A stretch of DNA of 64,000 bases from Parerythrobacter_A sp963761775. Lineage in GTDB: Bacteria > Pseudomonadota > Alphaproteobacteria > Sphingomonadales > Sphingomonadaceae. Below the pieces are notes generated by a model. That model did not search any database. It was not told where the DNA came from and was given only the letters and a program-made list of their open reading frames with translations. Position 1 is the stretch's first letter. Every line of letters starts with the position of its first letter. The stretch is from the NCBI GenBank assembly GCA_963761775.1, contig CAVXIF010000002.1, positions 139,064-203,063 on the forward strand. Reading direction: 5' to 3'. The position numbers and the translations under genes were made by a program. Below are positions 17,594-30,488 of this stretch, one piece after another.

Positions 17594-18129
17594 CAGACGG
17601 TCCCTTCCAGTTCTTCGCGCATTCGTGTGCCGGTGCGAAATACGCGCGCCAGGATGAACAGTGTCAGGACCAGCAGCAGGCCGTTGGTGTCTCCCCCGGC
17701 CACGCTGATGCCCGTGTCTTCGGAGATCATCGGCTTGAGGCGCAGGGCGAGAAGCCCGGCGGGAATGGACAGTAACTGTATGCCGAGCATGAGCCACGCG
17801 GCGGTGGTCAGATGGACAGCGTTTTCGGGGACGAACGGATCGCCCGCCCCCACGCTTTTCACGATCCAGCGCAGGCGTTGCAGGAAGGCGAACATGGCAA
17901 CGATCATCGCGATAATAATCGCGATGATGCCGATGATGAGCCAAACGGCCTCCATCGTGGGAACGGTCGGCGCTTCTTCGGCCAGCCCCAGCAGCACCTT
18001 GTCGCGGTTGAATATCATGACAGGTATTGCGATTGTGCAGGCCGCCGCCGCCAGCGCCATCAGCCCCATGCCGAACAACAGGATGGCATTGGCGATCTGC
18101 AACAGCGGATCCTTGAGGATGCGGGCCAT
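17593..18129 (-). CDS. DUF2975 domain four-helix membrane protein
   Basis: 178 aa with hydrophobic segments at about residues 12-38, 60-84, 106-127 and 144-163. The pattern FAFLQRLRWIVKSVGAGDPFVPENAVHL after the second helix is the DUF2975 signature. The start at ATG 18129 is preceded by a strong AAAGGAG. The function is unknown; the conserved pairing with a YozG-type HTH suggests a membrane component of a small regulatory unit. It lies between a 39-aa membrane peptide gene and the HTH gene in one minus-strand operon. Confidence 0.85.
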   Translation of the reverse strand: MARILKDPLLQIANAILLFGMGLMALAAAACTIAIPVMIFNRDKVLLGLAEEAPTVPTMEAVWLIIGIIAIIIAMIVAMFAFLQRLRWIVKSVGAGDPFVPENAVHLTTAAWLMLGIQLLSIPAGLLALRLKPMISEDTGISVAGGDTNGLLLVLTLFILARVFRTGTRMREELEGTV

Positions 18130-18176
18130 GGTCGAACTCCTTTCTGTTTGCGGTGTTGGTCGTTTCAGGGGACGGA

Positions 18177-18296
18177 TCAGGCGACGAGGACGACGGGTGC
18201 GTCCTGCGGCGGAACGTCGGTGATGGCGGCGAACCCGCCGAGGGTCAGAAGGACGGCAGCAACGGCCGAGACGATGTTGGTTGTGACGTTGGACAT
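18177..18296 (-). CDS. 39-aa hydrophobic small protein heading the DUF2975/HTH operon
   Basis: The ORF begins at ATG 18296 with an AAGGAG ribosome-binding site 8 bases upstream and ends at TGA 18177-18179. The sequence starts MSNVTTNIVSAVAAVLLTLG, predicting one membrane helix (about residues 8-25), followed by a short tail ending PQDAPVVLVA. The good RBS, the position 47 bp ahead of DUF2975 and the promoter-like DNA immediately upstream support it being real. I recognise no homologue. It could be a membrane peptide partner of DUF2975. Confidence 0.65.
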   Translation of the reverse strand: MSNVTTNIVSAVAAVLLTLGGFAAITDVPPQDAPVVLVA

Positions 18297-18386
18297 TTAT
18301 CGATCTCCTTGATTGTCGATATCGATAAACAACAATATTGCGGTCTTATTGTCAAACGATAAATATCGAAAAACGATAAGGTGTTG
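18297..18386 (-). promoter_or_regulatory. Putative promoter/operator of the 39-aa/DUF2975/HTH operon
   Basis: This AT-rich stretch contrasts with its surroundings. On the minus strand the words TTATCG and TCGATA recur (TTATCGTTTTTCGATA, TTTATCGTTTGACA, TTTATCGATATCGACA), making several overlapping palindromes. A TTGACA -35-like hexamer lies at 18355-18350; no good -10 is found at the ideal spacing. The pattern fits a multi-site operator for the co-encoded YozG-type regulator. Confidence 0.55.
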
Positions 18387-18425
18387 AATTCACCTGCATG
18401 TTTTTGGCGCGCAGGCCGAGTTTCG

Positions 18426-18454
18426 TTGACTCGGGGCCGGGCGAATCCTACATG
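18426..18454 (+). promoter_or_regulatory. Candidate sigma-70 promoter of rpoBC
   Basis: TTGACT at 18426-18431 and TACATG at 18449-18454 are separated by 17 bp, 227 bp before the rpoB ATG. An independent promoter is expected because rplJL are not upstream of rpoB on this strand. No transcript evidence is available. Confidence 0.4.
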
Positions 18455-18552
18455 GCTGTCATCGCATTGCTTCGAGCACGGCGGCCTTTGCGCGGGGGCC
18501 GGCCATCGGATGGAAGCTGCGTCTCCATAGTCGCGAATGCCATCAGGGCCGT

Positions 18553-18576
18553 AAACGCACCGCCACCGGTGCGTTT
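18553..18576 (+). promoter_or_regulatory. Hairpin in the rpoB leader, possible attenuator
   Basis: A perfect 10-bp inverted repeat, AAACGCACCG and CGGTGCGTTT, surrounds a CCAC loop, 105-128 bp upstream of rpoB. The trailing TTT is short, so it may be a weak terminator or an mRNA-processing/antitermination element, in the place where other bacteria have an rplL-rpoB attenuator. Confidence 0.45.
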
Positions 18577-18680
18577 CTCGCGCCCTTTGCTGCGTTCCTG
18601 CTGGAGTTTTCCCCGCCCCGGACATTCCCATTCGCCGCCCCGTACCGGGCGCGGCGCAGCACGAAAGAGCGAGAGCTTTC

Positions 18681-21600
18681 ATGGCGACCAAGGCAAAAAC
18701 ACCGGCAACCAGAGCGCAGGTAAAAGCGAGCGGCACTGCGAAACGGCGAATCCGCAAGATTTTCGGCGATGTGCACGAAGTGGTGCAGATGCCCAACCTC
18801 ATCGAGGTGCAGCGCGAAAGCTACGAACAGTTCCTGCGGTCCGATGCCAGCATCGACTACGTCTCCGGCCTGGAAAAGACGCTGCGCAGCGTGTTCCCGA
18901 TCCGCGATTTCGCCGGCACTGCCGAGCTGGACTTCGTGCATTACGAGCTGGAGCCGCCCAAATACGACACCACCGAATGTCGCCAACGCGGGATTACCTA
19001 TGCCGCGCCGATGAAGGTGACGCTGCGCCTGATCGTGTTCGAGGTTGATCAGGAAACCGAAACCCGCAGCGTGCTCGATATCAAGGAGCAGGACGTCTAT
19101 ATGGGCGACATGCCGCTGATGACGGGCAACGGCACCTTCATCATCAACGGCACCGAGCGCGTGATCGTGTCGCAGATGCACCGCAGCCCCGGCGTGCTGT
19201 TCGACCATGATCGCGGCAAGACGCATTCTTCGGGCAAGCTGCTGTTTACCGCCCGCGTCATCCCCTATCGCGGATCGTGGCTCGATTTCGAATTCGACGC
19301 CAAGGATGTGGTCAATGTCCGCATCGACCGGAAGCGCAAGCTGCCCGTCACCAGCCTGCTGTTCGCGCTGGGTCTGGATAGCGAAGGCATCCTCGACCAT
19401 TTCTACGACACCGTCACCTGGCAGCGCGTTGCGCCAAAGGGCGGTTCGGAAGGCGGCTGGAAACTGCCGTTCGATCCCGAAGCATGGCGCGGCCAGAAGC
19501 CGTCCTTCGCTCTCGTCGATGCCAAGACGGGCGAGGAAGTGTTCCCTGCTGGCCAGAAGATCAGCCCGCGTGCCGCAAACAAGGCAGCCAAGGACGGCCT
19601 CGCCGAACTGCTGTTGCCGACCGAGGAAGCGTTTGCGCGTTTTGCCGCACGCGACCTGATCGACGAGAAAACCGGCCGCATCTATATCGAGGCGGGCGAG
19701 GAAGTATCGCCGGAAAACCTCGAAAAGCTGGACGACGCCAAGGTCAAGAAGCTGGAACTGCTCGACATCGACGATGTCACCACCGGTCCGTGGATGCGCA
19801 ACACGCTGGAAGTCGACAAGGCCGAGAACCGCGACGAAGGGCTGGAGGCCATCTACAAGGTGATGCGCCCCGGCGAGCCACCGACCAAGGAAACCGCAGA
19901 AGCCTTGTTCGAAGGCCTGTTCTTCGACGGCGAACGCTACGACCTTTCCGCCGTGGGCCGCGTGAAGCTGAACATGCGCCTCGGCCTCGATGCCGAAGAC
20001 ACCGTGACCACGCTGCGCAAGGAAGACATCCTTTCCGTCGTCAAGGAAATGGTCGACCTGAAGGACGGCAAGGGTGAAGTCGACGATATCGACAATCTCG
20101 GCAACCGCCGCGTGCGTTCGGTGGGCGAGCTGCTGGAAAACCAGTATCGCGTCGGCCTGCTGCGCATGGAGCGTGCGGTGAAGGAGCGGATGTCGAGCGT
20201 CGATGTCAGCACCGTCATGCCGAACGATCTCATCAACGCCAAACCGGCAGTCGCCGCGGTGCGCGAATTCTTCGGTTCATCGCAGCTGTCGCAATTCATG
20301 GACCAGACCAACCCGCTGTCCGAAGTAACCCACAAACGCCGCGTGTCGGCGCTTGGGCCGGGCGGTCTGACGCGCGAGCGGGCGGGCTTCGAAGTGCGCG
20401 ACGTTCATCCTACGCATTACGGCCGCATCTGCCCGATCGAGACGCCCGAAGGCCCGAACATCGGCCTCATCAACTCGCTCGCCAGTTTCAGCCGCGTGAA
20501 CAAATACGGCTTCATCGAAACGCCCTATCGCATGGTGAAGGACGGCACCGTCACGTCGGAGGTCAAGTACCTCTCCGCAATGGAGGAGCAGAAGAACGCC
20601 GTGGCGCAGGCTTCGGCGGCGCTGGACGACAGCGGCAGCTTCGTGGAGGAAATGGTCTCGGCCCGCCAGAACGGCGAGTTCGTGATGCTGCCGCGCGACC
20701 AGATCACGTTGATGGACGTTTCGCCCAAGCAGCTTGTCTCGGTCGCCGCATCGCTCATTCCGTTCCTGGAAAACGATGACGCCAACCGCGCGCTGATGGG
20801 CTCCAACATGCAACGCCAGGCCGTGCCGCTGGTGAAGGCCGAAGCGCCGTTCGTCGGCACCGGCATGGAAGAAACCGTGGCGCGGGACAGCGGCGCGGCC
20901 ATTTCGGCACAGCGCGGCGGGATCGTGGACCAGGTCGATGCCGCGCGCATCGTCATCCGCGCCATCGGCGATGTCGAGGAAGGCCAGTCGGGCGTCGATA
21001 TCTACACGCTGCAAAAGTTCCAGCGGTCCAACCAGAACACCTGCATCAACCAGCGTCCGCTGGTGAAGGTGGGCGAGACGGTGGAGCCGGGCGATATCAT
21101 CGCCGACGGCCCCAGCACCGATCTGGGCGAGCTGGCGCTGGGCAAGAACAGCCTCGTCGCCTTCATGCCGTGGAACGGGTACAATTACGAAGACAGTATC
21201 CTGATTTCGGAACGCATCGTGAAGGACGACGTGTTCACCTCGATCCACATCGAGGAATTCGAAGTGATGGCCCGCGACACCAAGCTGGGTCCGGAAGACA
21301 TCACCCGCGATATTCCCAATGTGGGCGAGGAAGCGCTGCGCAATCTCGACGAAGCGGGTATCGTCTATATCGGCGCGGAAGTGCATCCGGGCGATATTCT
21401 GGCGGGCAAGATTACGCCCAAGGGCGAAAGCCCGATGACGCCGGAAGAAAAGCTGCTGCGCGCGATCTTCGGCGAAAAAGCCAGCGATGTGCGCGACACG
21501 TCGCTGCGCCTGCCGCCCGGCGTGGCCGGTACGGTGGTGGAAGTGCGGGTGTTCAACCGTCACGGCATCGAAGTCGACGACCGGACGCGCGCCATCCAGC

Positions 21601-22895
21601 AGGAGGAAATCGAACGCCTCAAGAAGAACAGCGGCGACGAACGCTCCATCCTGAACCGGGCCACCTACAACCGCCTGCGCGACATGCTGGAAGGCCAGAC
21701 CGCCAGCGCCGCACCCAAGGGCACCAAGAAGGGCACCGTTATCGACGCCGCCCTGCTCGACGGGATGGACCGGCACGAATGGTTCAAGTTCGCCGTCGCG
21801 GACGATGGCCGTCAGGCGCAGATCGAAGCGGTGAAAACGCAATACGACGAAGCGGTGAAGCGCATCGATGCCAAGTTCGCCGACCGCAAGGAAAAGCTGG
21901 AGCGCGGCGACGAGCTGGCCCCGGGCGTCCTGAAAATGGTCAAGGTGTTCGTGGCCGTAAAGCGCAAGTTGCAGCCGGGCGACAAGATGGCCGGGCGGCA
22001 CGGCAACAAGGGTGTGATCAGCCGCATCCTGCCTGCCGAAGACATGCCGTTCCTGGAAGACGGCACGCCGGTCGATATCGTGCTGAATCCGCTTGGCGTG
22101 CCAAGCCGCATGAATGTGGGGCAGATCTTCGAAACCCACCTCGGCATGGCGGCTCGCGGGCTGGGCCAGCAGATCACGGCATCGCTGGAAGAGTGGAAGC
22201 TCGCCAACCCGAATGCGCGCGACGACTATGCCAAGGCGAAAGCGCCGAGCGCGGTCGTGGAGCGGCTGAAGTCGGCCTATGGCGAACAGTATCACGACGA
22301 TATCGATGCCCGCAGCACCGAGGAGATCGTGGAACTGGCGGGCTATCTGAAAGACGGGGTGCCGATGGGTACGCCGGTCTTCGATGGCGCGCGCGAAGCC
22401 GATGTCACCGCCTATCTCGAACGCGCCGACTTGCCCGGTTCGGGCCAGGTCACGCTGCATGACGGGCGCACGGGCGAGGCATTCGACCGTCAGGTGACGG
22501 TGGGCTACATCTACATGCTCAAGCTGCATCACCTGGTGGACGACAAGATCCACGCCCGTTCCATCGGCCCCTACAGCCTCGTCACGCAGCAGCCGCTGGG
22601 CGGTAAGGCCCAGTTCGGCGGACAGCGTTTCGGCGAAATGGAAGTCTGGGCGCTGCAAGCCTACGGCGCGGCCTACACGCTGCAGGAAATGCTGACGGTG
22701 AAGTCCGACGACGTGATCGGCCGCACCAAGGTCTACGAAGCGATCGTCAAGGGCGACGACACCTTCGAGGCCGGCATTCCGGAAAGCTTCAACGTGCTGG
22801 TGAAGGAAATGCGCAGCCTCGGCCTCAATGTCGAACTGACCTCGCATGGCGAGGAAGGCGAAGACGGAGACGGCCTGGCGATAGCGGCGGAGTAA
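18681..22895 (+). CDS. rpoB: DNA-directed RNA polymerase subunit beta
   Basis: 1404 aa, typical of alphaproteobacteria. The rifampicin region near residues 530-560 reads SQLSQFMDQTNPLSEVTHKRR followed by SALGPGGL, split here as two parts; the Asp, His, Arg and Ser positions linked to resistance are the sensitive residues. Other landmarks are RAGFEVRDVHPTHYGRICPIE and KMAGRHGNKGVISRI near the C-terminal half. It is the beta subunit of the core enzyme. ATG 18681 follows GAGCGAGAG. The frame is open throughout. Unusually, a small ORF with its own RBS follows directly instead of rpoC. Confidence 0.97.
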   Translation: MATKAKTPATRAQVKASGTAKRRIRKIFGDVHEVVQMPNLIEVQRESYEQFLRSDASIDYVSGLEKTLRSVFPIRDFAGTAELDFVHYELEPPKYDTTECRQRGITYAAPMKVTLRLIVFEVDQETETRSVLDIKEQDVYMGDMPLMTGNGTFIINGTERVIVSQMHRSPGVLFDHDRGKTHSSGKLLFTARVIPYRGSWLDFEFDAKDVVNVRIDRKRKLPVTSLLFALGLDSEGILDHFYDTVTWQRVAPKGGSEGGWKLPFDPEAWRGQKPSFALVDAKTGEEVFPAGQKISPRAANKAAKDGLAELLLPTEEAFARFAARDLIDEKTGRIYIEAGEEVSPENLEKLDDAKVKKLELLDIDDVTTGPWMRNTLEVDKAENRDEGLEAIYKVMRPGEPPTKETAEALFEGLFFDGERYDLSAVGRVKLNMRLGLDAEDTVTTLRKEDILSVVKEMVDLKDGKGEVDDIDNLGNRRVRSVGELLENQYRVGLLRMERAVKERMSSVDVSTVMPNDLINAKPAVAAVREFFGSSQLSQFMDQTNPLSEVTHKRRVSALGPGGLTRERAGFEVRDVHPTHYGRICPIETPEGPNIGLINSLASFSRVNKYGFIETPYRMVKDGTVTSEVKYLSAMEEQKNAVAQASAALDDSGSFVEEMVSARQNGEFVMLPRDQITLMDVSPKQLVSVAASLIPFLENDDANRALMGSNMQRQAVPLVKAEAPFVGTGMEETVARDSGAAISAQRGGIVDQVDAARIVIRAIGDVEEGQSGVDIYTLQKFQRSNQNTCINQRPLVKVGETVEPGDIIADGPSTDLGELALGKNSLVAFMPWNGYNYEDSILISERIVKDDVFTSIHIEEFEVMARDTKLGPEDITRDIPNVGEEALRNLDEAGIVYIGAEVHPGDILAGKITPKGESPMTPEEKLLRAIFGEKASDVRDTSLRLPPGVAGTVVEVRVFNRHGIEVDDRTRAIQQEEIERLKKNSGDERSILNRATYNRLRDMLEGQTASAAPKGTKKGTVIDAALLDGMDRHEWFKFAVADDGRQAQIEAVKTQYDEAVKRIDAKFADRKEKLERGDELAPGVLKMVKVFVAVKRKLQPGDKMAGRHGNKGVISRILPAEDMPFLEDGTPVDIVLNPLGVPSRMNVGQIFETHLGMAARGLGQQITASLEEWKLANPNARDDYAKAKAPSAVVERLKSAYGEQYHDDIDARSTEEIVELAGYLKDGVPMGTPVFDGAREADVTAYLERADLPGSGQVTLHDGRTGEAFDRQVTVGYIYMLKLHHLVDDKIHARSIGPYSLVTQQPLGGKAQFGGQRFGEMEVWALQAYGAAYTLQEMLTVKSDDVIGRTKVYEAIVKGDDTFEAGIPESFNVLVKEMRSLGLNVELTSHGEEGEDGDGLAIAAE

Positions 22896-22898
22896 TTG

Positions 22899-23134
22899 AT
22901 GCTCAGTAATTATCTCAACGAGCTAGTCACACTGCCGCGTAGTCGGTTGGTTGGCCTCTACGGCTCCAACATTATCTCATTGGGATTTTTGCTGGTCATC
23001 AGCGATCGAGGCGTCGCCCTAGAAATTCTAGGTTTTGTAATCGCATTTGTCGGACTTGCTATGCTTACGGTTGCGGGATCGATGATCCCACGGCGCAATA
23101 ACCTTAAAACGGATACCCGACAGGGAACTGAAAA

Positions 23135-23138
<4 letters not shown>
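22899..23138 (+). CDS. 79-aa two-helix membrane protein inserted between rpoB and rpoC
   Basis: Starts at ATG 22899, three bases after the rpoB stop, with GGCGGAG as RBS. Its TGA (23136-23138) overlaps the rpoC ATG at 23135 (ATGA), so rpoC translation is probably coupled to it. Two hydrophobic segments span about residues 20-38 and 41-62, ending before basic MIPRRNN. Base composition is visibly more AT-rich than rpoB and rpoC, and codons such as TTA, ATA-like and AGT/CTA are used that the neighbours avoid. I recognise no family. rpoB and rpoC are normally adjacent, so this looks like an acquired or lineage-specific gene expressed at polymerase level. Confidence 0.65.
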
Positions 23139-27519
<4,381 letters not shown>

Positions 27520-27520
<1 letters not shown>

Positions 27521-28287
27521 TGATCTATATCGTCGATAACGCCTGGCCCATCCTGCTTGCCGCAACGCTGGCGTTCGCGCTCGGCTTCGTCTGGGCCAGT
27601 CCGCGCGGACGTGGTAGGTCGCGTTTGCGCATCTCGCTCGGTGCACAGGCGCTGGTGTTTGCCAGCCTTGTCTGGATGTCGGCCATATTGGCGGGTGCGC
27701 TCATCCTTGCCCCCGTCGATGCCGGTGGCTGGACAGTCGCTCTGGGAACAGCGGCGATCATCTGGGGCGGTTTCGTGTTGCCGGTCATCGCGGCCGATGG
27801 GGCGCGCAGTCGTGCTGGCTGGCGACGCCCGGTCGTCCTGGCGAGCTACTGGCTGGTGGCGATGCTGCTGATGGCGGCAACATTGAAGCTGGTCGGGGTG
27901 GAAGGGCCGGAAGTCGAACCGAAGGCAGCCCTTGCCTACGCCGATAACGACCAACCGGGACTGGCGCATCCCCTGCTGCCGGGCGCATACCGGCTGGGCG
28001 GGGCGGACGGCGCGTCCGTTGATCTCGGTCACGCCATAACGGTGGAAGTGAACGACGACACGATTGCCATGTTCTCGCAATGCGTAACGCCGCGCTGGCG
28101 CTATCGCCACGAGAGCGGATCGTTAGTGACCCAGACCATTCCCGAACCGGTGTGCGAACGCGCGCTTTACCCCGCCGAAGAAGCGTTAATCGCTGTTCTC
28201 GATGCACCGCGGACGATCCTGCACACCCCGAACAATGGCATCCATATCGCAAACGACGATCACGCCGTGACGCTATTCACGCAATAG
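27520..28287 (+). CDS. Hypothetical membrane protein with periplasmic C-terminal domain
   Basis: 255 aa. Four hydrophobic segments cover about residues 7-25, 44-66, 72-90 and 107-127. They are followed by a roughly 125-residue soluble part (from EVEPKAALAYADNDQPG) with VEVNDDTIAMFSQC and ALYPAEEALIAVLDAP. No domain is recognised. ATG 27520 follows GAGGGAAGGGCCGGGC. It lies 29 bp after the corrected rpoC stop and 41 bp before gltX on the same strand, but a shared operon is not certain. Confidence 0.6.
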
Positions 28288-28328
28288 CGCGCTCGCCTTC
28301 GTGCGCCTGCCCCGCTAGTCCGCCTGTC

Positions 28329-29699
28329 ATGACCACAACCCGCTTCGCCCCGTCGCCTACCGGCCGCCTGCATGTCGGCAATATTCGCACCGCGCTGCAT
28401 AACTGGATGCTGGCGCGCAAAGGCGGCGGGCAATTCATGCTGCGGATCGACGATACCGATGCGGAGCGCAGCCGCGAGGAATATGTCGAGGCGATCCGCG
28501 CCGATCTGGCGTGGCTGGGGCTGGAACCCGATGGCGAAGTGCGGCAGTCCGAGCGGCTGGCGCTGTACGACACCGCGTTCGAGATGCTGCGCACGGCAGG
28601 GCGGGTCTATCCCGCCTACGAAACGCAGCAGGAACTGGAGCTGAAGCGCAAGATCCAGCTAGGGCGGGGCCTGCCGCCGCTATATGACCGCGCGGCGCTG
28701 GCGCTGGGCGAAGCGGAACGGGCGGAGAAGGACGCGGCGGGTATCGCTCCGCACTGGCGTTTCCGGCTTGACCATGATGCGCCGATCACGTGGCACGATG
28801 GCGTGCGCGGCGACCAGTCGTTCGATCCTGCACTTTTGAGCGATCCAGTCATCCGCCGCGCCGACGGCAGCTGGCTTTACATGCTGCCCAGCGCCGCCGA
28901 TGACATTGCGATGGGCGTCACCGATGTGCTGCGCGGCGAAGACCACGTCAGCAATACGGCGGTGCAGATACAGATGTTCGAGGCGCTGAATGCTGCGGGC
29001 TTTGCTGCGCAGCATGATGCAGCAAAAACGGATACGTTACATCCGCGTTTTGCGCATGAGGCACTGTTGGTCGGGGTCGAAGGCAAGCTGTCGAAGCGGC
29101 TTGGCAGTATCGGCTGCGACACGTTCCGGGATCAGGACATCGAGCCGCAGGCGCTGGTCGCCTTGCTTGCGCGGCTGGGTACATCGCAACCGGTGGAAGC
29201 GATTGCGGATCGCCGGGTGCTGGTGGAAGGCTTCGACCTTTCCACGTTCGGACGCGCGCCCGCCAAATTTGACGAGGTGGAGCTGAAGCGGGTGAATACG
29301 GCGCTGGTGCATACGATGGATTACGACGCAGCTGCGGACCGCCTTCCCGACGGCATGGATGAGGCGGCATGGTACGCAATCCGCCCAAATCTGGACACGC
29401 TGGCCGAGGCGGCGGACTGGTGGCGCATGGTCACCGGCCCCGTCGACCTGCCCGACTTTTCCGACGAAGACTGCGCCTACCTCGGCGAAGCGGTGGACGC
29501 GCTTGAATGGGGCGACGATCCGTGGGGTGCGCTCACCGCCACGTTGAAAAACCAGACAGGCCGCAAGGGCAAGTCGCTGTTCCTGCCATTGCGTCAAGCT
29601 TTAACCGGGGCAAGCTCCGGCCCCGATATGGGCGCGTTGCTGCCGGTTATCGGCGAGGAAGCGGCACGGCGCAGGCTGGCGCGCGCGGCGGGGCGTTAA
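28329..29699 (+). CDS. gltX: Glutamate-tRNA ligase (short GltX type)
   Basis: 456 aa. The class I signature is PSPTGRLHVGNIRTAL (HIGH-like, residues 8-23) and the second signature is GKLSKRLGS (about 257-265, KMSKS equivalent). It charges tRNA-Glu (and possibly tRNA-Gln in organisms using GatCAB). Alphaproteobacteria commonly carry two GltX proteins; this one is of the shorter class that begins MTTTRFAPSPTGRLHVG. The start at ATG 28329 is chosen from the family N-terminus; the open frame runs further upstream to 28080, overlapping the previous gene. Confidence 0.93.
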   Translation: MTTTRFAPSPTGRLHVGNIRTALHNWMLARKGGGQFMLRIDDTDAERSREEYVEAIRADLAWLGLEPDGEVRQSERLALYDTAFEMLRTAGRVYPAYETQQELELKRKIQLGRGLPPLYDRAALALGEAERAEKDAAGIAPHWRFRLDHDAPITWHDGVRGDQSFDPALLSDPVIRRADGSWLYMLPSAADDIAMGVTDVLRGEDHVSNTAVQIQMFEALNAAGFAAQHDAAKTDTLHPRFAHEALLVGVEGKLSKRLGSIGCDTFRDQDIEPQALVALLARLGTSQPVEAIADRRVLVEGFDLSTFGRAPAKFDEVELKRVNTALVHTMDYDAAADRLPDGMDEAAWYAIRPNLDTLAEAADWWRMVTGPVDLPDFSDEDCAYLGEAVDALEWGDDPWGALTATLKNQTGRKGKSLFLPLRQALTGASSGPDMGALLPVIGEEAARRRLARAAGR

Positions 29700-29728
29700 G
29701 CGAACCTTAGCAGCCAACGGAGTATCGG

Positions 29729-30247
29729 TTGCCTATGGCAAGCCTACATATGGCGGACCCGGTGCAATTCAGGGACCAGGGGGATTGGCCGGAGGCGCTG
29801 CTGTGCCTCGTTTTGGGGGCTGTTTCCTTGCCGCTCGTCGGATGGCTGTGGACATTACCGGGCGACCAAGTGCCACGCATATTCCTGGTGCCATTCACCG
29901 GGGTTTTCCTGATCGGCTTGCCGTTTCTTGTGCGCAGTGTTTTGGGCGCCCGGACCCGCACGCTGTCGGTCGATACCGCAACCGGGACGGTGATGCTGGA
30001 ACAGCGGTGGATTTTTAGCAAGTCAACGGAAACATTCGGTGCAATCGAAGCTGCGCAGATCGTGCATGTCGTGCGCGATGACGACGGCGTCTGGACCAAA
30101 AGCGTCCTGCACCTGGCCGGTGGACGCGAAGTTATCTTCGCGCAAGGCGGCTCGCCGGAAGAGACCCGAGATGCGGCAGACCGGCTTGCGACCGTGCTGG
30201 CACAAATTCGTGCCGATGTCCCTGTAGTCGAGGATCACCGCACCTGA
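29729..30247 (+). CDS. Hypothetical two-helix membrane protein
   Basis: 172 aa from TTG 29729, or 170 aa from ATG 29735. Two hydrophobic segments cover about residues 24-43 and 50-69. The cytoplasmic-looking domain after them has TRTLSVDTATGTVMLEQRW, a beta-hairpin-rich pattern like small PH-like domains, and ends in charged VVEDHRT. I do not recognise the family. It lies 30 bp after gltX and is convergent with the 55-aa gene on the other strand. Confidence 0.5.
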   Translation: MPMASLHMADPVQFRDQGDWPEALLCLVLGAVSLPLVGWLWTLPGDQVPRIFLVPFTGVFLIGLPFLVRSVLGARTRTLSVDTATGTVMLEQRWIFSKSTETFGAIEAAQIVHVVRDDDGVWTKSVLHLAGGREVIFAQGGSPEETRDAADRLATVLAQIRADVPVVEDHRT

Positions 30248-30254
30248 TCAGGCG

Positions 30255-30422
30255 TCAATCGTGCTGGTCGCGTTCGATCTCGTCCTGCAACTTGCGCGTG
30301 CCGCGATCGGACTCGCGTTCCACCTTGGGCGACACCTTCCTGTTGCGGGCGTAGGCCCAGTACATCAACCCGATCAGCAGCAGCGGGCCGACGGTCAGGA
30401 CGATGAAATGGATGCTGGGCAT
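30255..30422 (-). CDS. 55-aa single-helix membrane protein
   Basis: Too short for many gene finders. It starts at ATG 30422 and ends at TGA 30255-30257. One N-terminal membrane helix (about residues 5-24, IHFIVLTVGPLLLIGLMYWA) is followed by a highly charged tail (RNRKVSPKVERESDRGTRK). Composition and codon use fit the surrounding genes. It lies 66 bp downstream of pyk on the same strand and may be co-transcribed. The function is unknown. Confidence 0.6.
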   Translation of the reverse strand: MPSIHFIVLTVGPLLLIGLMYWAYARNRKVSPKVERESDRGTRKLQDEIERDQHD

Positions 30423-30488
30423 GGCGAATGTTCCTGTCGATTGAAGCGGGGCAATAGTGTTGCAAGTTCAACGCCCAAGCCGCCGGTT

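Noticed and set aside
20277..22847. 856-codon open frame opposite rpoB
   Set aside because: Antisense shadow of rpoB with the same low-complexity His/Arg/Asp composition; no recognisable domain.
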